This document shows, one piece after another, positions 16,270-24,373 of a DNA stretch of 33,946 nt (the stretch's first letter is position 1; each line of letters begins with the position of its first letter). The notes below the pieces were generated by a model, which made no database searches, was not told the DNA's origin, and saw only the letters and a program-made list of their open reading frames with translations. Origin of the DNA: an uncultured Prevotellaceae bacterium (lineage in GTDB: Bacteria > Bacteroidota > Bacteroidia > Bacteroidales > Bacteroidaceae). The stretch lies in assembly GCA_902789415.1 (NCBI GenBank), contig CADAOD010000026.1, positions 1-33,946 of the forward strand. Reading direction: 5' to 3'. The translations under genes and the position numbers were made by a program.

Positions 16270-16680
16270 CTATTTAACCTCTTCGAATTCTACGTATTCG
16301 TCGTCGCCCTTTTCAAAAATCTTCTTATCTTCGGGGCGCTCGTCGATAATCGTTACACCACCACTCGTAGTAGTTCTACGGGTGGTTTTATTTACTCTTT
16401 CACCGTCAACATAAGTTTCTACATGCACATTGCCCTGCTTGTCTCTGTAGGTGGTTCGTGTGGTTGTCTTACCGGTTTTAGCACTCTTAAAGTAATCCTC
16501 GCCAAAGGGGTTGCGTTCCTTCGCCTCGTAACGACGGCCACGACGGAACACAAAATTCTCAACATCCTCGCGCATACGCTTCATATTGCGATACAGCACG
16601 TTGATAACGATGATAGCGATAACAGCCACGGCAATAAAGCCGAACACAATAAGAGCCACAAAAGTCTTCATAAAGACCAT
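16270..16680 (-). CDS. DUF4834-type single-pass membrane protein
   Basis: 136 residues: an N-terminal membrane helix (about 5-28, FVALIVFGFIAVAVIAIIVI) then a basic and Thr-rich soluble tail with KTTTRTTYRDKQGNVHVETY and an acidic end. Small proteins of this form beside pssA/psd are common in Bacteroidales and are classed as DUF4834; the role is unknown. The start could be Met4 (16671) instead of Met1. The gene lies 5 bp downstream of the pssA stop on the same strand, so it is probably part of the psd-pssA transcript. Confidence 0.75.
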   Translation of the reverse strand: MVFMKTFVALIVFGFIAVAVIAIIVINVLYRNMKRMREDVENFVFRRGRRYEAKERNPFGEDYFKSAKTGKTTTRTTYRDKQGNVHVETYVDGERVNKTTRRTTTSGGVTIIDERPEDKKIFEKGDDEYVEFEEVK

Positions 16681-16685
16681 CTTTT

Positions 16686-17375
16686 TTACTTTTTAGTTAA
16701 AACTGCAATCTTAGACAGCACGATGTACCACACAATGATAAATGCAATGCCGCTAAAAACTCCAAACAGGAGCAACAGAGGAATACATGATATTACGAAT
16801 ATATACTTAATCTCGTTACCTTTCCATCCCCAGTGCTTGAACTTGAGGGCAAACATAGGTATCTCGGAAATCAGCAAGTAGCTGGCATAGAATACCAACA
16901 AAAGGATAGCCCACCATAGGTTGGCAGCCACGAAAGCCCCACTCTCCACAAGTCCGCAAACCAGCGATCCCCACAGCAGTGCATTTGCAGGAGTGGGCAG
17001 ACCAATGAAGCCTAATGATTGACGCTCATCGAGATTGAACTTAGCCAAGCGCAAAGCTGAGAAAGCAGCCATTACAAAGGCCAAGTAAGGTATGTAGGGA
17101 TGAGGAATATCGAAGGTGGTAAGATAGCTGAACACTATAGCTGATGGAGCGAATCCGAAGGTGATATCATCGGCCAGCGAATCGAGTTCCTTGCCAATAG
17201 GCGATGATACACCCAGCAGGCGGGCACTCATGCCATCAAAGAAATCGAATACAGCTCCGATGACGATGAATAGCAACGCCATCTGGAAATCGCTCTGGAA
17301 AGCGAAATATGTAGCGATACAACCTGAAATAAGGTTGCAGCAAGTTATCGTGTTAGGGATATGCTTTTTAATCAT
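16686..17375 (-). CDS. pssA: CDP-diacylglycerol--serine O-phosphatidyltransferase
   Basis: 229 residues from MIKKHIPNTITCCNLISGC, a typical start for the family. Upstream in-frame codons (to 17396) are made only of the heptamer repeat. The CDP-alcohol phosphotransferase motif D-G-x2-A-R-x8-G-x3-D-x3-D is complete (DGMSARLLGVSSPIGKELDS followed by LADD). Several hydrophobic segments make it an integral inner-membrane enzyme. It makes phosphatidylserine, which the neighbouring Psd decarboxylates to phosphatidylethanolamine. The order psd-pssA-DUF4834 fits one operon driven from 18131. Confidence 0.93.
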   Translation of the reverse strand: MIKKHIPNTITCCNLISGCIATYFAFQSDFQMALLFIVIGAVFDFFDGMSARLLGVSSPIGKELDSLADDITFGFAPSAIVFSYLTTFDIPHPYIPYLAFVMAAFSALRLAKFNLDERQSLGFIGLPTPANALLWGSLVCGLVESGAFVAANLWWAILLLVFYASYLLISEIPMFALKFKHWGWKGNEIKYIFVISCIPLLLLFGVFSGIAFIIVWYIVLSKIAVLTKK

Positions 17376-17400
17376 TGAACATTGAACATTGACCATTGGA
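17373..17400. repeat. Degenerate heptanucleotide tandem repeat at the psd/pssA junction
   Basis: Units CATTGAA, CATTGAA, CATTGAC, CATTGGA, then CATTAAG running into the psd stop. On the coding strand every unit contains an ATG, and because the unit is 7 bp the ATGs fall in different frames. The last ATG starts pssA. Confidence 0.8.
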
Positions 17401-17402
17401 CA

Positions 17403-18092
17403 TTAAGCCAATTTGGCGATGACTGTCTGATCGCCGGTGGTTGGCTGGTTCATTGTAACGGTAGCCTTGGCGGTAAGTGGCAGGTACACATCTACGCGCG
17501 AACCTAACTTAATAAAGCCCAGGTGCTCGTCGATAAAGCACTCCTCGCCATCCTTAGCGTATGTTACAATACGACGGGCCATAGCACCAGCAATCTGGCG
17601 CACCAGAATATCCTGACCGTCGTTAGTGGTAATCATAATGTCGGCATGCTCGTTCTCCTCGCTGGCCTTGGGCAACCAAGCCTTGTGGTAGTTGCCATTA
17701 AAGTGCTTTACGAACTTTACCTTACCATCAACGGGATACCAGTTGGCATGCACGTTAAGCGGACTCATAAAAATCGAAATCATCAGTCGCTTATCGTGGA
17801 AATAGGTATTTTCTTCGGCCTCCTCAACCACAACTATCTTTCCATCGGCAGGAGCCACCACCAGTTTATCGGTGTCGCCATTAAAATAGCGAATTGGGCA
17901 GCGATAGAAATTAAGTGCTATAAACCACGATGGAACGAAGAGGACAGCAAAAATCCAAAATGGGATGGTTGTATCCAGTCCGTACCACAGCAATGAGCCA
18001 ATACCAATGATAGCTAAGGCACTAAGCGTGAGCTCGTTAGTACCCTCGCGATGTATTCTAATCTTTTTGAGTTTCTTTATTCTTTCTCCCAT
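17403..18092 (-). CDS. psd: Phosphatidylserine decarboxylase proenzyme (short, PSD-B-related type)
   Basis: 229 residues, the short form found in Bacteroidetes and others. Two N-terminal membrane helices (about 22-65) are followed by the PSD domain with [32 protein letters not shown] and the self-cleavage site LGSR near residue 197, where Ser becomes the pyruvoyl group. It converts phosphatidylserine to phosphatidylethanolamine. It is first in the minus-strand lipid operon, with a TACCTTTG box about 30 bp upstream. Confidence 0.93.
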   Translation of the reverse strand: MGERIKKLKKIRIHREGTNELTLSALAIIGIGSLLWYGLDTTIPFWIFAVLFVPSWFIALNFYRCPIRYFNGDTDKLVVAPADGKIVVVEEAEENTYFHDKRLMISIFMSPLNVHANWYPVDGKVKFVKHFNGNYHKAWLPKASEENEHADIMITTNDGQDILVRQIAGAMARRIVTYAKDGEECFIDEHLGFIKLGSRVDVYLPLTAKATVTMNQPTTGDQTVIAKLA

Positions 18093-18123
18093 CAGTTACT
18101 TTCGATTGTTTCTATTTTGGGTG

Positions 18124-18131
18124 CAAAGGTA
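18124..18131 (-). promoter_or_regulatory. -7 box TACCTTTG of the psd-pssA operon
   Basis: Full TAnnTTTG match on the minus strand, 32 bp before the psd ATG. It is back to back with the dnaE promoter. Confidence 0.7.
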
Positions 18132-18171
18132 CATCTTTTATGCGAGAATTACAAACTTTTCACGTTTTTCT

Positions 18172-18203
18172 TTTGGTTATCTCGAAAAATCGGCGTAACT
18201 TTG
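18172..18203 (+). promoter_or_regulatory. dnaE promoter (TTTG-N20-TAACTTTG)
   Basis: TTTG 18172-18175 and TAACTTTG 18196-18203 with exactly 20 bp between. The leader is about 25 nt. Confidence 0.85.
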
Positions 18204-18235
18204 GACCACAAAAATAAGCAATTCGATACAAAACG

Positions 18236-21200
18236 ATGGAAGATTTCGTACATCTGCACGTACATACATATTACTCGATTCTCGACGGACAGGCGAGCAT
18301 CAAAAAGCTTGTAGATAAAGCTATCGGCGATGGCATGAAGGGTATGGCCATTACCGACCACGGCGACATGTTCGGCATTAAGGAATTTCACGACATTTGC
18401 AACGGTGTGAACAAACAGCGTAAAAAAGACGGACTTGAACCATTCAAACCCATCTTTGGTTGCGAGATGTATGTGGCACGCCGAGGCGACATGATGCTGA
18501 AAGAAGGCAAGGAAGACCTGGGTGGATACCACCTGATAGTACTGGCCAAGAACGAGCATGGCTACAAGAACCTGATTAAGCTGGTAAGTAACTCGTGGGT
18601 GGATGGTTTCTACAACCGTCCGCGTACCGACCACAAACAGCTGGAGAAATATCACGAGGACCTGATAGTTTGCTCGGCCTGTATCGCCGGCGAGGTGCCT
18701 GCCAAAATCCTGAAAGGCGACATAGAAGGTGCCCGCAAGGCCATAGAGTGGCATAAGAACCTGTGGGGCGACGACTACTATCTGGAGTTGCAGCGCCACG
18801 AGGTGACCGACCCGAACATCCGAGCCAACCGCGAAACCTTCCCCCTGCAGCAGCAGGCCAACAAGGTACTGATAGAGCTGGCCCGCGAATACGGCGTAAA
18901 GTTAGTGTGCACCAACGATAGCCACTTTGTGGACAAGGAGAACGCCGAGGCCCACGACCACCTGCTGTGTTTGGCCACGGGTAAGGACTTGGACGACCCC
19001 ACACGTATGCTGTACTCAAAACAGGAGTGGTTCAAGACCAAGCAGGAGATGAACGACATCTTCAGCGATGTGCCCGAGGCACTGGCCAACACGGTGGAGA
19101 TATTAAATAAGGTAGAGACATACAGTCTGGACGCCGACCCAATCATGCCTTTCTTCCCTATCCCCGAGAGCTTCGGAACCGAGGAGGAGTGGCGACAGAA
19201 GTTCACTGAGGAAGACCTGTACAAGGAGTTTACCAGCGATGAGAACGGCGAGAACCCGTTGCCGCCTGAGGATGGTGAGAAGAAGATAAAGAAGCTGGGC
19301 GGCTACGACAAGATATACCGTATTAAGTTTGAGGCCGACTATCTAGCCAAACTGGCTTACGAAGGCGCCAAGAAGCGCTATGGCGACCCTATCCCACAGG
19401 ACGTAGAGGAGCGCGTAAAATTTGAGCTGCACATTATGAAGACGATGGGTTTCCCAGGCTACTTCCTGATTGTGCAGGACTTTATTAACTCGGCCCGCGA
19501 CGAGCTGGGCGTAATGGTAGGTCCTGGTCGTGGATCGGCTGCCGGTAGTGTGGTGGCCTACTGCTTGGGTATCACCAAGATTGACCCCTTGAAGTACGAC
19601 CTGCTGTTTGAGCGTTTTCTGAACCCCGACCGTATCTCGCTGCCTGATATCGATACCGACTTTGATGACGACGGTCGAGGTAAGGTATTGAAGTGGGTAA
19701 TGGATAAGTACGGACACGAGAACTGTGCGCACATCATCACCTACGCATCGATGGCTACCAAGAACTCTATCAAGGACGTAGCCCGTGTAGAGAATGTGCC
19801 GCTGGCCGTATCGAACGCGCTGTGTAAGGCCATCCCCGACCGACTGCCCGAAGTAGATGGCAAGACGCCGAAGATGAATCTGACCAACGCCATCAAGGCT
19901 GTGCCTGAGTTGCGCGATGCCGAGGCATCTACCGATCCACGCATTGCCAACACCATGAAGTATGCCAAAATGCTTGAGGGCACCGTGCGCGGTACGGGTA
20001 TCCATGCCTGCGGATTTATCATCTGTCGCGACCCAATCTCTGACCACGTACCCGTATCAACGGCCGATGACCCCGACTTTAAGGGAACCAAGACCAACTG
20101 TACGCAGTACGACGGACACGTGATTGAATCGACGGGACTGATTAAGATGGACTTCCTGGGACTGAAAACCCTGTCGGAGTTGAAGGAGGCCTGCGCTAAC
20201 ATCAAGCGTACACGCGGCATTGATCTGGACCTGGACACCATCCCCATCGACGATCCCAAGACATACGAGCTGTATCAGCAAGGTCGCACCATCGGTACGT
20301 TCCAGTTCGAGTCGGCAGGTATGCAGAAGTACCTGCGCGAGCTGCACCCCACGGTGTTCGAAGACCTGATTGCCATGAACGCCCTGTATCGACCAGGACC
20401 TATGGACTATATCCCCTCGTTCATCGCCCGTAAGAACGGTCGCGAACCAATTACGTACGACATCGACTGCATGGAGAAGTACCTGAAGGACACCTACGGT
20501 ATTACGGTGTATCAGGAGCAGGTGATGCTGCTTTCACGACAGTTGGCCGACTTCACCCGAGGTGAGAGTGATGCCCTGCGTAAGGCCATGGGTAAGAAGA
20601 AAAAGGATATCGTTGACGCCATGAAGCCTAAGTTTATCGAGGGCGGTAAGAAGAACGGTCACGACCCGAAGGTTCTGGAGAAGATTTGGGCCGACTGGGA
20701 GAAGTTCGCATCGTATGCGTTCAACAAATCGCACGCGGCCTGCTACTCGTGGGTGGCTTACCAGACGGCGTATCTGAAAGCCAACTACCCTGCCGAATAT
20801 ATGGCTGCCATCATGAGTCGCCGACGCGACCAGATTACCGAAATCACCAAACTGATGGACGAGTGCAAGCAGATGGGCATAGCCACGCTGGGTCCGGATG
20901 TAAACGAATCGTACGAGAAGTTTGGTGTGAACCATCATGGAGAAATCCGTTTCGGTCTGGGTGCCATCAAGGGTATGGGCGATTCGGCTGCCTTATCGAT
21001 TATCGAGGAGCGCGAAAAGAATGGTCCGTACAAGGATATCTACGACTTTGCCCAGCGCGTAAACTTCTCGGCTGTTAACCGTAAGGCGTTCGAATCGTTG
21101 GCACTGAGCGGTGGTTTCGACAGCTTCGGCATCCGTCGCGAGGATTACTTTGCCAAGAATCCCAAGGGCGAGACATATATTGAAATGCTGTGCCGCTACG

Positions 21201-21967
21201 GACAGCTGTACCAGCAGGAGCAGGCCGAACTGAAGAACTCGCTGTTTGGCATGATGGGCGAAGAGGTAGAGATAGCTCTGCCACAGCCCCCAAAGAACGA
21301 CATCCGTTGGAGCGACATCGAACGACTGAACAAGGAGCGCGAGCTGGTAGGTATCTACCTGTCGGCCCATCCACTCGACGAATACAAGATTATCCTTGAC
21401 AACCTGTGCAACACCAAGTGTAGCGAATTGGCAGACATTGCCAAATTGGCCGACCGCGAAGATGTGATTCTTGGCGGCATTGTTACGGCCCAGAAAACAG
21501 GCTTTACCAAAACGGGCAAGCCCTACGGCGTGGTTACCATCGAAGACTTCGACGGTACGGGCGAGATATTCATGATGGGCGAGGAATGGGGCCAGCGCGC
21601 AGGTATGTTCCAGATTGGCGCATCGGTGTATGTTACAGGTAAGGTTAAGAGCCGCTTTATGTACAACGAAAACGGTCCGAAAGATCTGAAGATAGGCGGT
21701 GTGGAGTTCCTGCAAACCATAAAGGAGCGCGCCATCGACCGCATTACCATCTCGCTGATGACCGACCAGATTAACGACGAGTTAGTTAATGACCTGACGG
21801 AGCTGATAAACGATTGTCCGGGCAAGACAAAACTCTTCTTCCAACTGCGCGACTCGAGCGGTAAGCAACACGTGCTGCTGCGCAGTAAGCGCGAGGGTAT
21901 CGACGTGAAGAACAAACTCATTGATTACATTAACACCCACGAGGGCGTGGCATATAGTATCAATTAA
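18236..21967 (+). CDS. dnaE: DNA polymerase III alpha subunit
   Basis: 1243 residues, normal for Bacteroidetes DnaE. An N-terminal PHP domain (HLHVHTYYSILDGQ, ITDHGDMFG, AHDHLLCLATG) retains many of the His/Asp residues of metal-binding PHP domains. The polymerase palm carries GPGRGSAAGS, PDIDTDF (catalytic Asp471 and Asp473) and KMDFLGLKTL (Asp639). Fingers and helix-hairpin-helix regions follow, then an OB fold near the C-terminus (about 1080-1160, VILGGIVTAQKTGFTKTGKP). It is the replicative polymerase. It has its own promoter and is followed at 62 bp by trxA. Confidence 0.97.
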   Translation: MEDFVHLHVHTYYSILDGQASIKKLVDKAIGDGMKGMAITDHGDMFGIKEFHDICNGVNKQRKKDGLEPFKPIFGCEMYVARRGDMMLKEGKEDLGGYHLIVLAKNEHGYKNLIKLVSNSWVDGFYNRPRTDHKQLEKYHEDLIVCSACIAGEVPAKILKGDIEGARKAIEWHKNLWGDDYYLELQRHEVTDPNIRANRETFPLQQQANKVLIELAREYGVKLVCTNDSHFVDKENAEAHDHLLCLATGKDLDDPTRMLYSKQEWFKTKQEMNDIFSDVPEALANTVEILNKVETYSLDADPIMPFFPIPESFGTEEEWRQKFTEEDLYKEFTSDENGENPLPPEDGEKKIKKLGGYDKIYRIKFEADYLAKLAYEGAKKRYGDPIPQDVEERVKFELHIMKTMGFPGYFLIVQDFINSARDELGVMVGPGRGSAAGSVVAYCLGITKIDPLKYDLLFERFLNPDRISLPDIDTDFDDDGRGKVLKWVMDKYGHENCAHIITYASMATKNSIKDVARVENVPLAVSNALCKAIPDRLPEVDGKTPKMNLTNAIKAVPELRDAEASTDPRIANTMKYAKMLEGTVRGTGIHACGFIICRDPISDHVPVSTADDPDFKGTKTNCTQYDGHVIESTGLIKMDFLGLKTLSELKEACANIKRTRGIDLDLDTIPIDDPKTYELYQQGRTIGTFQFESAGMQKYLRELHPTVFEDLIAMNALYRPGPMDYIPSFIARKNGREPITYDIDCMEKYLKDTYGITVYQEQVMLLSRQLADFTRGESDALRKAMGKKKKDIVDAMKPKFIEGGKKNGHDPKVLEKIWADWEKFASYAFNKSHAACYSWVAYQTAYLKANYPAEYMAAIMSRRRDQITEITKLMDECKQMGIATLGPDVNESYEKFGVNHHGEIRFGLGAIKGMGDSAALSIIEEREKNGPYKDIYDFAQRVNFSAVNRKAFESLALSGGFDSFGIRREDYFAKNPKGETYIEMLCRYGQLYQQEQAELKNSLFGMMGEEVEIALPQPPKNDIRWSDIERLNKERELVGIYLSAHPLDEYKIILDNLCNTKCSELADIAKLADREDVILGGIVTAQKTGFTKTGKPYGVVTIEDFDGTGEIFMMGEEWGQRAGMFQIGASVYVTGKVKSRFMYNENGPKDLKIGGVEFLQTIKERAIDRITISLMTDQINDELVNDLTELINDCPGKTKLFFQLRDSSGKQHVLLRSKREGIDVKNKLIDYINTHEGVAYSIN

Positions 21968-22029
21968 TGGCACGCTGTTTGCTGGTAACAAGATAGTTCA
22001 CATAGTATTCACATAAAACATTTGAAACA

Positions 22030-22344
22030 ATGGAAGTAACAATCACAAACGAGAACTTTGCAGAATTGAAGGCCGGTAACCTGCCTTTGGTAGTTGATTT
22101 CTGGGCTACTTGGTGTGGTCCCTGCCGTATGGTGGCTCCCATTATCGAAGAGATGGCTGCCAAGTACGATGGTAAAATCGCAGTTGGCAAGTGCGACGTT
22201 GAAGAGTGCGAAGACCTTGCCGCTGAGTATGGTATCCGCAACATTCCTACCGTTCTGTTCTTTAAGAATGGCGAGATTGTAGATAAGATTGTTGGTGCCC
22301 AGTCGAAGGCTAAGTTCGAAGAGAAGTTCGAAGCTTTGCTGTAA
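22030..22344 (+). CDS. trxA: Thioredoxin
   Basis: 104 residues with the active site WCGPC (Cys29, Cys32) and the cis-Pro region IRNIPTVLFFKNGE. A small cytoplasmic disulfide reductase without a signal peptide. It probably shares the dnaE transcript, since no TAnnTTTG box is seen in the 62-bp gap. A terminator follows inside the end of the convergent tsaE gene. Confidence 0.95.
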   Translation: MEVTITNENFAELKAGNLPLVVDFWATWCGPCRMVAPIIEEMAAKYDGKIAVGKCDVEECEDLAAEYGIRNIPTVLFFKNGEIVDKIVGAQSKAKFEEKFEALL

Positions 22345-22375
22345 CCCTCGACCAGGACCAATATTATTCCCTTAA

Positions 22376-22789
22376 TTACCCGATGGTAACCACACGGTTG
22401 CCATCGGTTTTTTCTTCGATAGTAACCTTAACGGCATCCTCGGGCAGCACCTCCTCAATCAGTTCGGGCCACTCTATCAGGCACAGGCAGCCACTGTAAA
22501 AGTAATCCTCGTAGCCCATGTCGTAAACCTCCTCAAGCTTCTTGATACGGTAGAAATCAAAGTGATAGATGCTCTCGCCCTCGCCCGATGTGTACTCGTT
22601 GATGATAGCGAAGGTGGGCGATGTAATCACATCATCTACACCCAAAGCCTCGCAAATGGCCTTGATAAACGTGGTTTTTCCGGCACCCATCTTGCCATAA
22701 AAGGCAAACACACGACGGTCGCCCATCTGGGCGATAAACTCTCGGGCGGCATTCCCGATCTGTTCTAAACTGTTAATCTTAATCTCCAT
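22376..22789 (-). CDS. tsaE: tRNA threonylcarbamoyladenosine (t6A) biosynthesis ATPase
   Basis: 137 residues. Walker A loop GKMGAGKTT at 32-40, then [19 protein letters not shown] and LIEWPE, all signatures of the TsaE/YjeE family. It works with TsaB and TsaD to make t6A37 in ANN-decoding tRNAs. It is the last gene of the minus-strand run with porX (13-bp gap). Its last ten codons double as the terminator of the convergent trxA, which constrains both sequences. Confidence 0.93.
   Translation of the reverse strand: MEIKINSLEQIGNAAREFIAQMGDRRVFAFYGKMGAGKTTFIKAICEALGVDDVITSPTFAIINEYTSGEGESIYHFDFYRIKKLEEVYDMGYEDYFYSGCLCLIEWPELIEEVLPEDAVKVTIEEKTDGNRVVTIG
22381..22413 (+). terminator. trxA terminator embedded in the tsaE coding end
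   Basis: CGATGGTAACC (22381-22391) pairs with GGTTGCCATCG (22396-22406), an 11-bp stem with one G-U pair and a 4-nt loop, followed by six T. The whole hairpin lies within the last codons of tsaE on the opposite strand. Confidence 0.85.
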
Positions 22790-22802
22790 AATATATGTTG
22801 TT

Positions 22803-24356
22803 TTATCTTTTCTTTCCTGTTAATGTAATCAGCGGCACAATCATCTCTTCCATCGAGATGCCCCCGTGCTGGAACGTGTCGCGATAGTACGATACGTAGT
22901 AATTATAGTTGTTGGGATAGGCAAAGAACGAGTCGCCCGTGGCAAACACGTAGCTGGTAGAGAGATTGGGCTGTGGCAGCATGGCCTTGCGGGGGTCCTT
23001 AATCACAAACAGACTCTTATCCTCGTCGTACCCCAGGTTCTTACCCAACTTGTAGCGCAGGTTGGTGTTGGTGTTGCGGTCGCCCACAATTTTAACGGGC
23101 TGGGTGCAACGTATACTGCCGTGGTCGGTAGTTACAATCACCTTGCAATCCATCTGAGCCAGCTGGCGGAAGAAATCGCTGATAACCGAATGGCGGAACC
23201 ACGAGAGGGTTATAGAGCGATAGGCACTCTCGTTGTTGGCCAACTCGCGCACCATCTTCGATTCGGTACGGGCGTGGCTCAGCATGTCGATAAAGTTAAA
23301 CACCACCACGTTGAGCGGGTTCTTATCTATCTGGTGCATCTGCTGCATCAGCTTATCGGCATCGGTCTGGGTGTTTATCTTGTGATAAGAAAAAGTTTCC
23401 TTGCGGCGATAGCGCTCCAACTGGGTGCGGATGAGCGGCTCTTCGTTCAGGTTCTTACCCTCCTCCTCGTCTTCATCCACCCAAAGATCGGGGAACATCT
23501 CCTGTATCTTGTTGGGCATCAAACCACTGAAAATGGCGTTGCGTGCATACTGCGTAGCGGTGGGCAGTATGCTGTAATACATATCCTCGTCGATATCAAA
23601 ATACTCGCTCAGCTCGCCCGACAGCACACGCCACTGGTCGTAGCGGAAGTTATCGAGCACCACCAGGAACACTTTTTCACCCGCATTGAGCATGGTGAAC
23701 ACCTTGGTTTTAAATATCTCGGGGGATAAGACGGGCTTATCGGCGCCGCCTGCTATCCAATCCAAGTAGTTCTGTTTGATAAACTTGGCAAAGCCGTTGT
23801 TGGCCTCCTCTTTCTGCATCTGCAGCATCTCGGTCATGGTGCTTTCGGTAGCGCTCAACTCCAGTTCCCAGTGCACCAGACGCTTGTACAGCTGCACCCA
23901 ATCCTGCCACGTGCGGCAGTCCATTATCTGCATAGCTATCTGCTGAAAGTTCTGCTGATACTGACTCTGTGTTATCTCCGTTTCGATGGCACGGCGATGG
24001 ATATTCTTCTTGAGCGTCAACAATATCTGATTGGGGTTTACGGGCTTTATCAGGTAGTCGGCAATCTTTTGTCCGATGGCCTGCTCCATGATGTTCTCCT
24101 CCTCGCTCTTGGTAACCATCACCACAGTGATTGAGGAATTAATCTCCTTGAGTTTGCGCAGGGTTTCAAGTCCGCTGATACCAGGCATCTGCTCATCAAG
24201 CAGCACCAGGTCGAAGTTGCGCTGACGACACAGGTCGAGGGCATCGGTACCGTTGCTAACGGTCACGATTTCATAGCCTTTCTTCTCGAGAAACATGATG
24301 TGGCCCTTGAGTTGCTCAATCTCGTCGTCTACCCAAAGTAGTAATCCGTTTGTCAT
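22803..24356 (-). CDS. porX: PorX-type response regulator with PglZ domain
   Basis: 517 residues. A CheY-like receiver domain (1-120) with acidic pocket Asp10/Asp11, phospho-acceptor Asp54 (LLDEQMPG) and the conserved Lys in IKPVNP. A helical linker follows, then a C-terminal PglZ/alkaline-phosphatase-like domain (about 205-515) with [20 protein letters not shown] and TTDHGS metal-site motifs. This is the architecture of PorX, the Bacteroidetes regulator that works with PorY and SigP to control type IX secretion genes. No membrane segments. It sits 17 bp after porW, a T9SS accessory gene, which supports the call. Confidence 0.92.
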   Translation of the reverse strand: MTNGLLLWVDDEIEQLKGHIMFLEKKGYEIVTVSNGTDALDLCRQRNFDLVLLDEQMPGISGLETLRKLKEINSSITVVMVTKSEEENIMEQAIGQKIADYLIKPVNPNQILLTLKKNIHRRAIETEITQSQYQQNFQQIAMQIMDCRTWQDWVQLYKRLVHWELELSATESTMTEMLQMQKEEANNGFAKFIKQNYLDWIAGGADKPVLSPEIFKTKVFTMLNAGEKVFLVVLDNFRYDQWRVLSGELSEYFDIDEDMYYSILPTATQYARNAIFSGLMPNKIQEMFPDLWVDEDEEEGKNLNEEPLIRTQLERYRRKETFSYHKINTQTDADKLMQQMHQIDKNPLNVVVFNFIDMLSHARTESKMVRELANNESAYRSITLSWFRHSVISDFFRQLAQMDCKVIVTTDHGSIRCTQPVKIVGDRNTNTNLRYKLGKNLGYDEDKSLFVIKDPRKAMLPQPNLSTSYVFATGDSFFAYPNNYNYYVSYYRDTFQHGGISMEEMIVPLITLTGKKR

Positions 24357-24373
24357 ATATCTCTATCTGTTGT

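Noticed and set aside
18576-19224. Minus-strand frames opposite dnaE
   Set aside because: Shadows of the strongly conserved dnaE coding strand.
22866-23729. 287-codon plus-strand frame opposite porX
   Set aside because: Antisense shadow of porX with no recognisable motif or promoter.
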